This document shows, in pieces, positions 53,146 through 61,834 of a DNA stretch of 64,000 nucleotides. The translations under genes were made by a program, and so were the position numbers. The notes below the pieces were generated by a model. The model was not told where the DNA came from and searched no databases. It saw only the letters and a program-made list of their open reading frames with translations. The stretch spans positions 1-64,000 of the forward strand of contig NZ_CYSR01000034.1 in the NCBI RefSeq assembly GCF_001458395.1. The letters are read 5' to 3'. How positions within the stretch are numbered: position 1 is the stretch's first letter; each line of letters opens with the position of its first letter. The stretch is from Leisingera aquaemixtae (GTDB lineage: Bacteria > Pseudomonadota > Alphaproteobacteria > Rhodobacterales > Rhodobacteraceae).

Positions 53146-54258
53146 TCATTCCGCGGCCAGTTCACCGGCTGGCACGATGACGGCGTTCTTCGTCTCGTAT
53201 TCCAGGGTGATGTTCTGGCCGGTGTGATCCTCGAACGACTGCCCGAGGTTGGGGATCGAGACCTTCAGCTCCTTGCCGCCGTCGCCTTCCATGAAGATGT
53301 TGAAAGCGTTGCCCTCGAACTCCTCGTGATTGACCTTGGCGGTCACAAAATGCGTGCCGGTGGCTCCTTTGGGTGCCAAAGCAAAGGCTTCGGGGCGGAT
53401 GAACATCATCGCGGCGTCGCCTTCCTTCATCCGGCCCTGGTTGGCGCTGGAAATCCGCGCCACCAGATCACCCGACCGGTTGGTCTGGATCAGCGCCTCA
53501 TTGCCCATGACACGCTTGACCTTGCCGCGGAACACGTTGTTTTCGCCCACGAAAGACGCGGCAAAGGCGGTGGCGGGATCGTTGTAGATGGCCTTGCCGT
53601 CGCCGATCTGGTCAATGACGCCGGCCCGCATCACCGCGATGTTGTCGGACATGGTCAGCGCCTCGCCCTGGTCGTGGGTGATGTAGATGAAGGTGATGCC
53701 GACCCGCTGCTGGATTTCCCGCAGTTCGGTGCGCATGTGCTGGCGCAGCTTCAGGTCCAGCGCCGACAGCGGTTCATCCAGCAACAGAACGTCCGGCTCC
53801 GCACAGAGCGCCCGCGCAATCGCCACCCGCTGGCGCTGGCCGCCCGACAGCTCCGACGGCAGCTTGCCGCCCTGGCCGGGCAGCGCGATCATGTCCAAAA
53901 GCTCATCCGCGCGCTTGCGCCGCTCGCGCGCCGAGGCGCCCTTGATCTCCATCGAGAAGGTGATGTTCTCCCAGACCTTCATCAGCGGAAACAGCGCCAG
54001 GTTCTGGAAGATCAGCGCGGTGGGGCGCTTGTTCGGCCCGATCCCCTTCATGTCGTTGCCGCCGATCAGCACCCGGCCGCCGCTTGGCTCCAGGAAGCCC
54101 GAGACCGCGCGCAGGATGGTGGTCTTGCCGCAGCCCGACGGCCCCAGGAAGGAAAAGAAATCCCCCCCGTTGATGGTCACATTGGCATCGCGCACGGCAA
54201 CAAAGTCACCGAAGCGGATCCACAAGTTCTCGAGATCAACACCGACCCCTGCACTCAT
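53146..54258 (-). CDS. PotA-type ABC transporter ATP-binding protein
   Basis: 370 residues from the ATG at 54258 (GGGAGAAG before it). Walker A LGPSGCGKTTILRAV, signature LSGGQRQRVAIARAL, Walker B LLLDEPLSALD, switch histidine ITHDQGEALTM. A C-terminal TOBE domain covers about 285-365. It powers import through the two permeases encoded downstream. It lies 153 bases after the binding-protein gene, with a strong stem-loop in the gap. Confidence 0.94.
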   Translation of the reverse strand: MSAGVGVDLENLWIRFGDFVAVRDANVTINGGDFFSFLGPSGCGKTTILRAVSGFLEPSGGRVLIGGNDMKGIGPNKRPTALIFQNLALFPLMKVWENITFSMEIKGASARERRKRADELLDMIALPGQGGKLPSELSGGQRQRVAIARALCAEPDVLLLDEPLSALDLKLRQHMRTELREIQQRVGITFIYITHDQGEALTMSDNIAVMRAGVIDQIGDGKAIYNDPATAFAASFVGENNVFRGKVKRVMGNEALIQTNRSGDLVARISSANQGRMKEGDAAMMFIRPEAFALAPKGATGTHFVTAKVNHEEFEGNAFNIFMEGDGGKELKVSIPNLGQSFEDHTGQNITLEYETKNAVIVPAGELAAE

Positions 54259-54365
54259 TTGGCTTCTCCCTAAGATGCAGACCTCCATTCCGGTGGCATG
54301 CCACCGGCCCCGCAAGAGCTGCTATCCGTATCTGTTCGTATGTGTTGGCGCCGCAAAATGTGCGG

Positions 54366-54393
54366 CTGGCCCCAGGGCGTGCCCCGGGGCCAG
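54366..54393 (-). terminator. Attenuator-like stem-loop between binding-protein and ATPase genes
   Basis: CTGGCCCC (54366-54373) pairs with GGGGCCAG (54386-54393), with a further GGGC/GCCC inside. It is just after the binding-protein stop on the minus strand. Such stems usually allow partial read-through, giving an excess of binding protein over permease. Confidence 0.65.
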
Positions 54394-54411
54394 GTTATTC
54401 AAGCGCGCGGG

Positions 54412-55536
54412 TCAGGCGCTCTTGAACTTGTTGACGAATTCGGTGCGCACGTCGGCGTACCAGGGCGCCTCGGCCGGCCAGGGGTTCAGATTGGCCAGGC
54501 TGTCGCCCGGATAGGCCTCGGCGAAGTTCTTCTTGTAGATGTCGCCGGAGAAGCCGTCGGCGCCCAGCACCGGCGAGTTGTAGCCGTGGCTGTCGATCGC
54601 CTTGCCCGCAGGCTCCTGCTGGAAGGCATAGTCGATGAAGGCATAGACCTGCTCCTCGTTCTGGGCGCCGACCGGCATCGACATGCCGTCGACCCAGGCC
54701 ATCGCGCCTTCGACGGGCGCCTGGTAATGCACCGGCTCGCCTGCGGATTTCAGCGCCAGCGGCGGGCCGTCCCAGGTCTGGCCGACCACCACACCCTCGT
54801 TCAGCAGACCGTTCTTCTGGGTGTCGGCGTCGTTCCAGATCAGCTTGATCCGGTCCTTGCGCGCCACGCACCAGTCGGTGACCTGGCCCCAGACCTTGCG
54901 CATGGTTTCCTCGTCGTCATAGGCAGCCCAGATCGAGCCCGGCTCCATCTCGCCCGAGGCTTCCATGTAAAGCCCTGCACCCAGCATCATCGAATGCGCC
55001 CGGCCCATGGTCTTGCCCGCGTTCTCCTCGCTCCAGACGTCGCCGTAAGACGGCGCATCGCCCGCAGGCAGCCATTTGTCGGTGCGGTACGCAATGCCTT
55101 CGGTGCCCCAGATATGCGGCAGCCAGTGGACGCCTTCACCGCCGAAGTTCCAGGCATCGGTGCCGATCTTGGCCATCGCCGGGTTCACCGCGTCGATGTT
55201 GACCTTGCTCATGTCGAAGGGCTTCAAAAGCTCCAGCGGCCCCCACTGCAGCGAGCGGTTGTTGGTGGGCGAGACGATATCGAAGCCCTGCCCCTTGGTG
55301 GCCTTCATCTTGTTGATGATTTCCTCGTTGGAGCCGATGCCGGTGTAATTCACCTTGATGCCGGTCTTGGCCTCAAAGCCGGAAAGGAACTCCGGCGGCA
55401 GGTAGTCCGACCACATCAGGATGTTCACTTCGCCCGACGACGCCAGCGCGCTTTTCGAATAAAGCGGCGCCGCCAGGGCCGCAGCCCCCGCAGCTTTCAG
55501 CACAGAACGCCGCGAAACAGTCGACTTTACTGTCAT
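54412..55536 (-). CDS. PotD-type periplasmic substrate-binding protein
   Basis: 374 residues from the ATG at 55536, after GGGAG; the same frame stays open far upstream, antisense to the flavoprotein gene, and that part was rejected. A Tat-like signal (SRRSVLKAAGAAALAAPLYS) leads to a PotD/PotF fold: EVNILMWSDYLPPEFLSGFE, FDIVSPTNNRSLQW, MGRAHSMMLGAGLYMEA. These bind polyamines or related small cations. Polyamine-binding aspartates cannot be confirmed by eye. Divergence from the demethylating flavoprotein, with 450 bases between, suggests the ligand is an N-methylated compound, which is an inference. Confidence 0.88.
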   Translation of the reverse strand: MTVKSTVSRRSVLKAAGAAALAAPLYSKSALASSGEVNILMWSDYLPPEFLSGFEAKTGIKVNYTGIGSNEEIINKMKATKGQGFDIVSPTNNRSLQWGPLELLKPFDMSKVNIDAVNPAMAKIGTDAWNFGGEGVHWLPHIWGTEGIAYRTDKWLPAGDAPSYGDVWSEENAGKTMGRAHSMMLGAGLYMEASGEMEPGSIWAAYDDEETMRKVWGQVTDWCVARKDRIKLIWNDADTQKNGLLNEGVVVGQTWDGPPLALKSAGEPVHYQAPVEGAMAWVDGMSMPVGAQNEEQVYAFIDYAFQQEPAGKAIDSHGYNSPVLGADGFSGDIYKKNFAEAYPGDSLANLNPWPAEAPWYADVRTEFVNKFKSA

Positions 55537-55986
55537 TTGATCAATTCTCCCTTTGGACTGGTATTTGTTATTTTTTGTTTTGTTGAACGGTGAAACCTTG
55601 CGGAGGCTTGCATCGCCCCGACAGTGACAGTTTGGAAAAACGATAAGGCCAGATTGCCCGCAAAGTTTCCCGGCATGACGCCAGTTTCGGCACAGTTTGA
55701 AGCCATCTGCGACATTTCCATTGGATGAGCCTCCACTGCTGCCCCGGCAGTGTGCGTTTGTGCGGGGCGGGCCGTCAACGGCCATGTGCGTTTCCCACCG
55801 CACCCGGTTGCGCTGCCGATCCCGGCGTCCCTGGGATTGCCGCCTCTTGCGGCGGCCAGTGACCGCCCCGTTTCTTTCGCATCCTGCAAGCAAGCATTCG
55901 AATTTCTGCGAAACTGGGCCGCCTGCATTGCCGCCGCGCGCGTCTGGGCGCTTAGTCGGTAGAGGGTAAACCGGAGGCTCCTTGTC
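55537..55986. promoter_or_regulatory. 450-base divergent control region
   Basis: It separates the PotD-type operon (minus) from the flavoprotein gene (plus), so both promoters should be here. An AT-rich stretch at about 55555-55590 lies 20-55 bases before the potD-type start. No activator-binding repeat was clearly recognised. The GlxA/AraC regulator at 49860 is a plausible controller. Confidence 0.45.
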
Positions 55987-58422
55987 ATGAAATCGCGCAC
56001 CAAGGTTGTGGTGATCGGCGGCGGCATCGCCGGCTGCTCCACGCTGTACCACCTCACCCAGGAAGGCTGGAGCGACGTTGTGCTGGTCGAACGCAACGAG
56101 CTGACCAGCGGCACCACCTGGCATTCGGCGGCGCAGGTGACGAACTTTGGCACCAACCAGACCATGATCGGGCTCAAGTCCCGCTCCATCAGCCTCTATA
56201 AGGAGCTGTCCGAAGACCCGGATTATCCGATCAACTACCACCACGGCGACGGCGGCATACGGCTGGCCAATACCGAGGCGCAGATGCAGGGGTACCGGCA
56301 TTTCGCCTCGGTAGCCCGCGGTATGGATGTGCATTTCGAGATCATCAGCGCCGAGGAATGCGGCCGCCGCCACCCGCTGATCTCTACGGATAAACTGGTG
56401 GGCGGCCTGTGGGACCCGCTGGATGGCGACATCGACCCGGCGCAGCTGTGCCAGGCGCTGGCGCGGCGCGCCCGCAAGGCCGGCGCCGAGGTCTACCGCA
56501 ACACGCCAGTGACCGCGCTGACCCAGCATAAGGACGACACCTGGACCGTGCACACGGAACACGGCGATATCGACTGCGGTATTGTGGTGAATGCCTGCGG
56601 CTACCGGGTGAACGAGGTCGGCGCGATGATGGGGGTGCATCACCCGGTCGCCTCGATGGAGCATCAGTATTTCCTGACCGAGGACATCCCCGCCATCAAG
56701 GAGGCCGGCCGCCGGATGCCGCTGATCCGCTGCCCGATCTCAGACTACTACTGCCGCCAGGAAAAGAACGGTCTGCTGATCGGCTTTTACGAGCAGAACT
56801 GCAAGACCTGGGGCATGGACGGGATCGACCCGGATTTCGTCAACGCTCTCTGCCCTGACGATCTGGAGCGGGTGATGGACGTGCTGGAGGGCGCGTTTGA
56901 CCGGATGCCCGCGCTGCGCGAAACCGGTATCCGCGCGATCGTCAATGGGCCGATAACCTATACCATCGACGGCGCACCCCTGATCGGCCCGGTCCCGGGC
57001 AAGCGCAACGCCTTCTGCGCCATCGGATTGCGGGCCGGGCTGGGGGAAGGCGGCGGCCATGGCTGGCTGCTGGCGCAGATGATCGTGCACGGCGAGGCCT
57101 GTTTTGACACCTGGTGCCTGGACCCGCGCCGCTTTACCACCCACGCCAATGCAGAGCTCACCGCGCTGAAAGCCGTGGAAGACTACCAGAACGAGTTCCG
57201 CTTTCATTTCCCGCATGAGCACCGCCCGGCGGGCCGGCCGGCCAAAACTACGCCGCTGACGCCGGTGCTGGCCGCCGAAGGCGCGGAGTTCAGCGTGGTG
57301 AACGGCTGGGAGCGGGTGGATTACATCAAACCCTCGCCGGATTTTCACCCCTCGCGGACCTTCAACTTCGACGAAGCCTTCGGCGTGGTCGCTGCGGAAG
57401 TAAAGAATGTGCAGGACAACGTGGGCCTTGCTGAGGTCAGTGGCTTCAACCGGATCGAGATCACCGGCGCGGACCGCCACAGTTTCCTGGACCGGATGTT
57501 CTGCGGCACCGTCACCCGCCGCGCGGGCCGCGCCGGGCTGGGCTACCTTCTGAACCGCCACGGCATGGTCAAGGGCGAGGCCACGGTGGCGAACCTGCCC
57601 GCATCCGACCGCGGGCCGGAGCGGGTCTGGTACGGCTCTGCCGCTGCCAGCGAGTTTCACGACATGGACTGGCTGAGCCAGCACATCCGCGCGGGTGAAG
57701 ACGTGCAGCTGCGCTCCCTCACCAATGACCGGACCATCCTGGTCCTGGCAGGACCCCGGGCGCGGGATGTGCTTTCTGCCTGTGCCCGGGGCGGCTGGTC
57801 GCGCGAGGCCTTCCCCTGGCTGTCGGTGCGCGAATGCTTCATCGGTATAGCTCCGGCCACGGTGATGGGTGTCAGCTTCTCAGGTGAGCTGGCTTATGAA
57901 ATCCACGTCCCGAATGCCTCGCTTTATGCTGCCTATCTGGCGCTGCGCAAGGCCGGGGAGGCTTTCGGGCTGAAGCTGTTCGGCGCCCGCGCGGTGGAGT
58001 CGATGCGGATGGAGAAAGGGTTCCTGCACTGGAAGACGGATCTGATCACCGAATACGACCCGTATGAGACCGGGCTGGGCCGTTTCGTGACGCTGGACAA
58101 AGGCGGGTTCATTGGCCGCCAAGCACTGTTGAAGCGCCGGGCCGCGGGGCCGCGCAAAAAGCTGGTCACGCTGAAGATCGCCGCCACTCACGCCCCGGCC
58201 CATGGCGGCGCCTCGCTGATGCAGAAGGACAAGGTCGTAGGGACGATAACGTCAGGCGACTGGGGCCACCGGGTGGGAATGAATCTGGCCTATGCCTTTG
58301 TCGAGCCGGATCTGGCAACGGTGGACAGCTCCATGCAGCTTGACCTCTGCGGCGATCTGGTCACGGCAACGGTCATTGCCCCTTCCCCCTATGACCCTGG
58401 CTTCGACCGTATCCGCAGCTGA
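55987..58422 (+). CDS. Dimethylglycine/sarcosine dehydrogenase-like flavoprotein with GcvT-like domain
   Basis: 811 residues, the usual size for this two-part family. The N-terminal DAO-type FAD domain opens with VVVIGGGIAGCSTLYHLTQ and has SGTTWHSAAQ, where the histidine is the covalent FAD site in dimethylglycine and sarcosine dehydrogenases. An FAO_M-like middle domain follows, then a C-terminal GcvT-like tetrahydrofolate domain from about 430 (NVGLAEVSGFNRIEITGADR, then GFLHWKTDLITEYDPYETGL and GTITSGDWGHRVGMNLAYAF). It oxidises an N-methyl amino acid and passes the one-carbon unit to folate. The substrate could be dimethylglycine, sarcosine or a related compound. Its genomic partners are the PotDABC-type importer and the glycine cleavage genes. 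Confidence 0.88.
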   Translation: MKSRTKVVVIGGGIAGCSTLYHLTQEGWSDVVLVERNELTSGTTWHSAAQVTNFGTNQTMIGLKSRSISLYKELSEDPDYPINYHHGDGGIRLANTEAQMQGYRHFASVARGMDVHFEIISAEECGRRHPLISTDKLVGGLWDPLDGDIDPAQLCQALARRARKAGAEVYRNTPVTALTQHKDDTWTVHTEHGDIDCGIVVNACGYRVNEVGAMMGVHHPVASMEHQYFLTEDIPAIKEAGRRMPLIRCPISDYYCRQEKNGLLIGFYEQNCKTWGMDGIDPDFVNALCPDDLERVMDVLEGAFDRMPALRETGIRAIVNGPITYTIDGAPLIGPVPGKRNAFCAIGLRAGLGEGGGHGWLLAQMIVHGEACFDTWCLDPRRFTTHANAELTALKAVEDYQNEFRFHFPHEHRPAGRPAKTTPLTPVLAAEGAEFSVVNGWERVDYIKPSPDFHPSRTFNFDEAFGVVAAEVKNVQDNVGLAEVSGFNRIEITGADRHSFLDRMFCGTVTRRAGRAGLGYLLNRHGMVKGEATVANLPASDRGPERVWYGSAAASEFHDMDWLSQHIRAGEDVQLRSLTNDRTILVLAGPRARDVLSACARGGWSREAFPWLSVRECFIGIAPATVMGVSFSGELAYEIHVPNASLYAAYLALRKAGEAFGLKLFGARAVESMRMEKGFLHWKTDLITEYDPYETGLGRFVTLDKGGFIGRQALLKRRAAGPRKKLVTLKIAATHAPAHGGASLMQKDKVVGTITSGDWGHRVGMNLAYAFVEPDLATVDSSMQLDLCGDLVTATVIAPSPYDPGFDRIRS

Positions 58423-58441
58423 ACCTTCGCAATCAGCAAAA

Positions 58442-58469
58442 CGCCCGGGGAACTCCCCGGGCGCTTTCT
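58442..58469. terminator. Terminator between flavoprotein gene and tauC-type gene
   Basis: CGCCCGGGG (58442-58450) pairs with CCCCGGGCG (58455-58463) around AACT and is followed by CTTTCTTT. It lies between convergent genes and ends the plus-strand transcript. Confidence 0.75.
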
Positions 58470-58489
58470 TTGCGTCATCCAGCTTCTAA

Positions 58490-59755
58490 TCAGCTGCGGC
58501 CCTTCCACGGCACCAGCCAGTTCTCAGCCTTGCGCATCAGGATGTCGATGCCATAGCCGATGATCCCGATCATCACGATGCCCATGATCACGATATCGGT
58601 CAGCTGGAACTTGGACGCGGCGATGATCATCATGCCCGCGCCCTTCTGCGCGGCCACCAGCTCAGCCGCCACAACCGTGCCCCAGCAGACCCCCATCGCC
58701 ACCCGCGCGCCGGTAAAGATTTCCGGCAGCGAGTTCGGCACGATCACATGCCGCATGATCTGCCACTTGGACGCCCCCAGCGAATAGGCCGCGTGGATTT
58801 TCGAGATGTTCACGCCGGAGACCCCGGCCCGGGCCGCAATCGTCATGATCCAGAGTGCGGCCAGGAACAGCAGAACGATCTTGCCGGTTTCCCAGATGCC
58901 GAACCAGATGATCACCAGCGGGATCAGCGCCAAAGGCGGGACCGGGCGCATGAATTCCACAATCGGGTCGAACCAGCCGCGGAACCAGCCGGACAGGCCC
59001 ATGGCATAGCCCAGCGGAATACCGACAATCGCGCCGGCAACGAAACCGGCAATCACCCGCGCCAGCGACCAGCCCAGGTGCTGCCACAGCGAGAAGTTCT
59101 GATAGCCCTCGGATGCGATTTCAAAGAACCGCGCCACCACCGTTTCCGGGGCCGGCAGCCAGATCGGGTTCATCTGCATCCCGGCACTGGGGGTAAAGCT
59201 GATGGCGCCCTTTCCGGTCAGCGTCACCGTCCCGTCGCCGGTGTCCACAGCCGTGCCAGGCCCGATCGGCTCCCCGTTGATGGCCACGACTTTGGCGCCT
59301 TCCTTGCGTTTGACCTCATCATTGCGGTCGAAGATCAAGGTCGTGGACCGCCCGGCCTGTGCCGCCAGCGCATCGTTTTTGGCAAAGCCGCCGCCGGGGT
59401 CCACCTCGAAATTGGAGCTGGCCTCGCCAAATCCGGCCACCCGGACGGCGACTTCCGCTTCGTCGGTGCTGCCCGCGGCGTTTTCCAGCGTGTAGGTAAA
59501 GCTGGTTTCACCGGTGAACGGCCCCGGCACGTGAAGCGGAAACAGCTTGGAGCCGGTGAAGGCCGCCCAAATCAAAAAAATCACCAGCACCGAAATGATC
59601 GACGCCGCCCGGTCCGGGCTCACCGCGCTTTCGTCGCCGAAAGTCACCGTCTTCAGGCTGGTGAAATCGTGCCGTGACTGCATGCCCTTGCGAATGAACT
59701 TCACCAGGAAAAAGGCGCCGGCGAACAACGCGATGTAGAACAGCAGTACCGTCAT
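58490..59755 (-). CDS. tauC: TauC-type ABC permease with large cadherin/VCBS-like insertion
   Basis: 421 residues against about 250-280 for ordinary TauC/SsuC. The last 215 residues are a standard permease (HLGWSLARVIAGFVAGAIVG, LAALWIMTIAARAGVSGVNI, the EAA-like IHAAYSLGASKWQIMRHVIV). The first 205 contain two further membrane helices (about 1-22 and 50-70). Between the second and the permease core lies a periplasmic segment of about 130 residues whose phrases FTYTLENAAGSTDEAEVAV and KVVAINGEPIGPGTAV match cadherin-like/VCBS repeats of adhesins. The frame is continuous and the start overlaps tauB by four bases, so this is a true fusion, not an error. Confidence 0.85.
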   Translation of the reverse strand: MTVLLFYIALFAGAFFLVKFIRKGMQSRHDFTSLKTVTFGDESAVSPDRAASIISVLVIFLIWAAFTGSKLFPLHVPGPFTGETSFTYTLENAAGSTDEAEVAVRVAGFGEASSNFEVDPGGGFAKNDALAAQAGRSTTLIFDRNDEVKRKEGAKVVAINGEPIGPGTAVDTGDGTVTLTGKGAISFTPSAGMQMNPIWLPAPETVVARFFEIASEGYQNFSLWQHLGWSLARVIAGFVAGAIVGIPLGYAMGLSGWFRGWFDPIVEFMRPVPPLALIPLVIIWFGIWETGKIVLLFLAALWIMTIAARAGVSGVNISKIHAAYSLGASKWQIMRHVIVPNSLPEIFTGARVAMGVCWGTVVAAELVAAQKGAGMMIIAASKFQLTDIVIMGIVMIGIIGYGIDILMRKAENWLVPWKGRS

Positions 59756-60558
59756 GCCACCTGCTCCGTCCGGCCCATGATCTCCTCTTCCATCTCCCAG
59801 ATCATCGACAGGATCTCATCGCGGGTCTCGGCAAAGCCTTCGGATTTCTTGACGTCACGCAGGTCGGCATTCACCCCGCGCTCGGCAAAGGGCAGCTGGT
59901 ATTCGCGGTGGATGCGGCCCGGGCGCGGCGCCATCACGATCAGCCGTTCGCCCAGCAGCAGCGCCTCCTCCACCGAGTGGGTGATCAGGATGATGGTCTT
60001 GCCGGTTTCCTTCCACAGCTTCAGCACCAAGCCCTGCATCTTTTCCCGCGTCAGCGCGTCCAGCGCGCCCAGCGGCTCGTCCATCAGGATCACATCCGGC
60101 TCGTTCGCCAGGCAGCGGGCCAGTGCCACCCGCTGCTGCATGCCGCCCGACAGCTCGTAAACCGCCTTCTCCTTGAAGTCCTGCAGGCCGACGATGTCCA
60201 GCAGATGGTCGGAGATCTTCTCGCGCTCGGCCCGCCTCATACCCTTCATGCGGGGACCGAATTCCACGTTGTCGCGCACGTTCATCCATTCAAACAGCGC
60301 GCCCTTCTGGAACACCATCCCGCGCTCCGCGTCCGGTCCGGTGACCACATGCCCGTTCAGCTCCACCCCCCCTTCCGTCGGGGCCAAAAAGCCTGCCAGG
60401 ATGTTCAGCAGCGTGGTCTTGCCGCAGCCCGAGGGGCCCAGCACCGACAACAGTTCCCCCGCCTGCAAATTCATTGAAACGTCTTTCAGCGCCTGAACCG
60501 AGCTGCCGTTGGGCAGGTCAAAACGCATGGAGACACTCTTGATGTCCAGTCCCGCCAT
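59752..60558 (-). CDS. tauB: TauB-type ABC transporter ATP-binding protein
   Basis: 268 residues. Walker A LGPSGCGKTTLLNILAGF, signature LSGGMQQRVALARCL, Walker B VILMDEPLGALD, switch histidine LITHSVEEALLL. It belongs to the nitrate/sulfonate/taurine group. The start lies 100 bases after tauA, with a stem-loop in between, and the stop overlaps tauC by four bases. A C-terminal extension of about 15 residues beyond the core is normal for this group. Confidence 0.92.
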   Translation of the reverse strand: MAGLDIKSVSMRFDLPNGSSVQALKDVSMNLQAGELLSVLGPSGCGKTTLLNILAGFLAPTEGGVELNGHVVTGPDAERGMVFQKGALFEWMNVRDNVEFGPRMKGMRRAEREKISDHLLDIVGLQDFKEKAVYELSGGMQQRVALARCLANEPDVILMDEPLGALDALTREKMQGLVLKLWKETGKTIILITHSVEEALLLGERLIVMAPRPGRIHREYQLPFAERGVNADLRDVKKSEGFAETRDEILSMIWEMEEEIMGRTEQVA

Positions 60559-60610
60559 CTTCTCTCCCTCCTGTTAGGGCTTCGCGGCCTGCGCCCTGCC
60601 CGCCGGGATG

Positions 60611-60637
60611 CGAACGGCCCGAAAGCCGGACCGTTCG
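60611..60637 (-). terminator. Attenuator-like stem-loop between tauA and tauB
   Basis: CGAACGG (60611-60617) pairs with CCGTTCG (60631-60637), with more pairing inside the loop. It lies 22-48 bases after the tauA stop on the minus strand and probably keeps binding-protein mRNA in excess of tauBC. Confidence 0.55.
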
Positions 60638-60658
60638 GCACATTCAGTTCGCTGCGGT

Positions 60659-61654
60659 TCAGTTCTGCGCGGCGGCCAGCGGCGCGCTGTTGACGGTTCC
60701 GTCATAGGAGTCCAGCGCCGCCTCGATGCTGCCCGCATTCACGAAGATATCGGCCACGCCCTTCATGAAGGTCTGCGCGCCGCCGCCCAGCCATTTTTCC
60801 GACAGCTGCTCCTCTGCTGACGGGAAGCTGAAGGTGGCGATGGTGGCTTCGGCATCCGCCAGGTCCATGCCTGCGTCCTTGGCGATGACCGGCAGCATCT
60901 CGTCCTTGTGATCGCCCGAGTTCCACATGGCGTTGGCCTCTGCGGTCACTTTCAGGAACTGGCTCAGCAGCTCGCCTTCGGACTCGACAAAACCGGCGGG
61001 CGCGCTGGTCACGTCGAACACCAGGATGCCCAGTTCCTCCTTCTCCGCACCGGTCAGCAGTACGTTGCCATGCTCCACCATCCGCCGCAGCGCGCCGCCC
61101 CAGCCGCAGACCATGTCCAGGTTGCCCTGGGCAAAGGCCGCCGCACCGTCAGCGGGGGCCATGTCGACAATTTCCATCGAACCCACATCAACCCCGAAAT
61201 GCGCCATCTGCGACAGGAAGCCGTAATGCGCCGCGGTGCCGATCGGCACGCCGACCTTCTTGCCGTTCAGCTCAGCCGCACTGTCCTTGTCGATCTCCAG
61301 CGCCTCGGCCACCACGCAGTTGTCGTTGTCGGAATAGCTGACCGCCACATCCACCGCCTGGAGGTCCTGCCCGGCGGAGGTTGCCACCACAAACGGCGGC
61401 ACGCCCTGGCTCACGGCGATCTGAACATCGCCCGAGGCCATGGCCGCAGACATCGCCGTGCCGGTATCGAAAGAGACCCAATTGATCTTGACGCCCATCT
61501 CCTCCTCATAGGTGCCGTTGGACTTGGCAAACTGGAAGGGCATCGGCCATTCGAGGAAGTAGGCGACGGTGATCTCATCCAAGGCAGAGGCGTGCGAGGC
61601 AGACAGCGCCGCGAAGCCGGCACAAGCAGTCGTCAGCAGGTACTTTTTAATCAT
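60659..61654 (-). CDS. tauA: TauA-type sulfonate/taurine-binding periplasmic protein
   Basis: 331 residues from the ATG at 61654, with GGAGG at good spacing; the frame is open to 61777 but that part has no signal. A Sec signal peptide (MIKKYLLTTACAGFAALSAS) precedes a NitT/TauT-type binding fold: ITVAYFLEWPMPFQFAKSNG, AVSQGVPPFVVATSAGQDLQ, VGVPIGTAAHYGFLSQMAHF. In known taurine systems this protein captures taurine; here its neighbour is an HpsN-type dehydrogenase, so 2,3-dihydroxypropane-1-sulfonate or another C2-C3 sulfonate is also possible. No taurine-pyruvate aminotransferase or xsc is in view. Confidence 0.88.
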   Translation of the reverse strand: MIKKYLLTTACAGFAALSASHASALDEITVAYFLEWPMPFQFAKSNGTYEEEMGVKINWVSFDTGTAMSAAMASGDVQIAVSQGVPPFVVATSAGQDLQAVDVAVSYSDNDNCVVAEALEIDKDSAAELNGKKVGVPIGTAAHYGFLSQMAHFGVDVGSMEIVDMAPADGAAAFAQGNLDMVCGWGGALRRMVEHGNVLLTGAEKEELGILVFDVTSAPAGFVESEGELLSQFLKVTAEANAMWNSGDHKDEMLPVIAKDAGMDLADAEATIATFSFPSAEEQLSEKWLGGGAQTFMKGVADIFVNAGSIEAALDSYDGTVNSAPLAAAQN

Positions 61655-61781
61655 ATTGGATCTCCTCCCAGTGGTTTTCCGGGTCCGTTCAATGCGGGCC
61701 TCGGACATGTATTTTTGCACGGCAAACCATATCCGGGAAGAAAATACACAGTAGAATAAAGTTGCTTTTGCGCCCAAAGTA

Positions 61782-61792
61782 AAACTTAGTTT
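61782..61792. promoter_or_regulatory. Candidate LysR operator between tauA and its divergent regulator
   Basis: AAACT-T-AGTTT is a perfect inverted repeat in the 180-base divergent region, within an AT-rich stretch. Size and location suit a LysR binding half, but it is too short for certainty. Confidence 0.35.
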
Positions 61793-61834
61793 CGTTTTTA
61801 ACGGATATGCTTTGGTGAACAGGAGGCGCAGCCT

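Noticed and set aside
54412-56664. Extended 750-codon version of the potD-type gene
   Set aside because: The extra part is antisense to the flavoprotein gene, and a Tat-type signal peptide with ribosome-binding site marks the true start at 55536.
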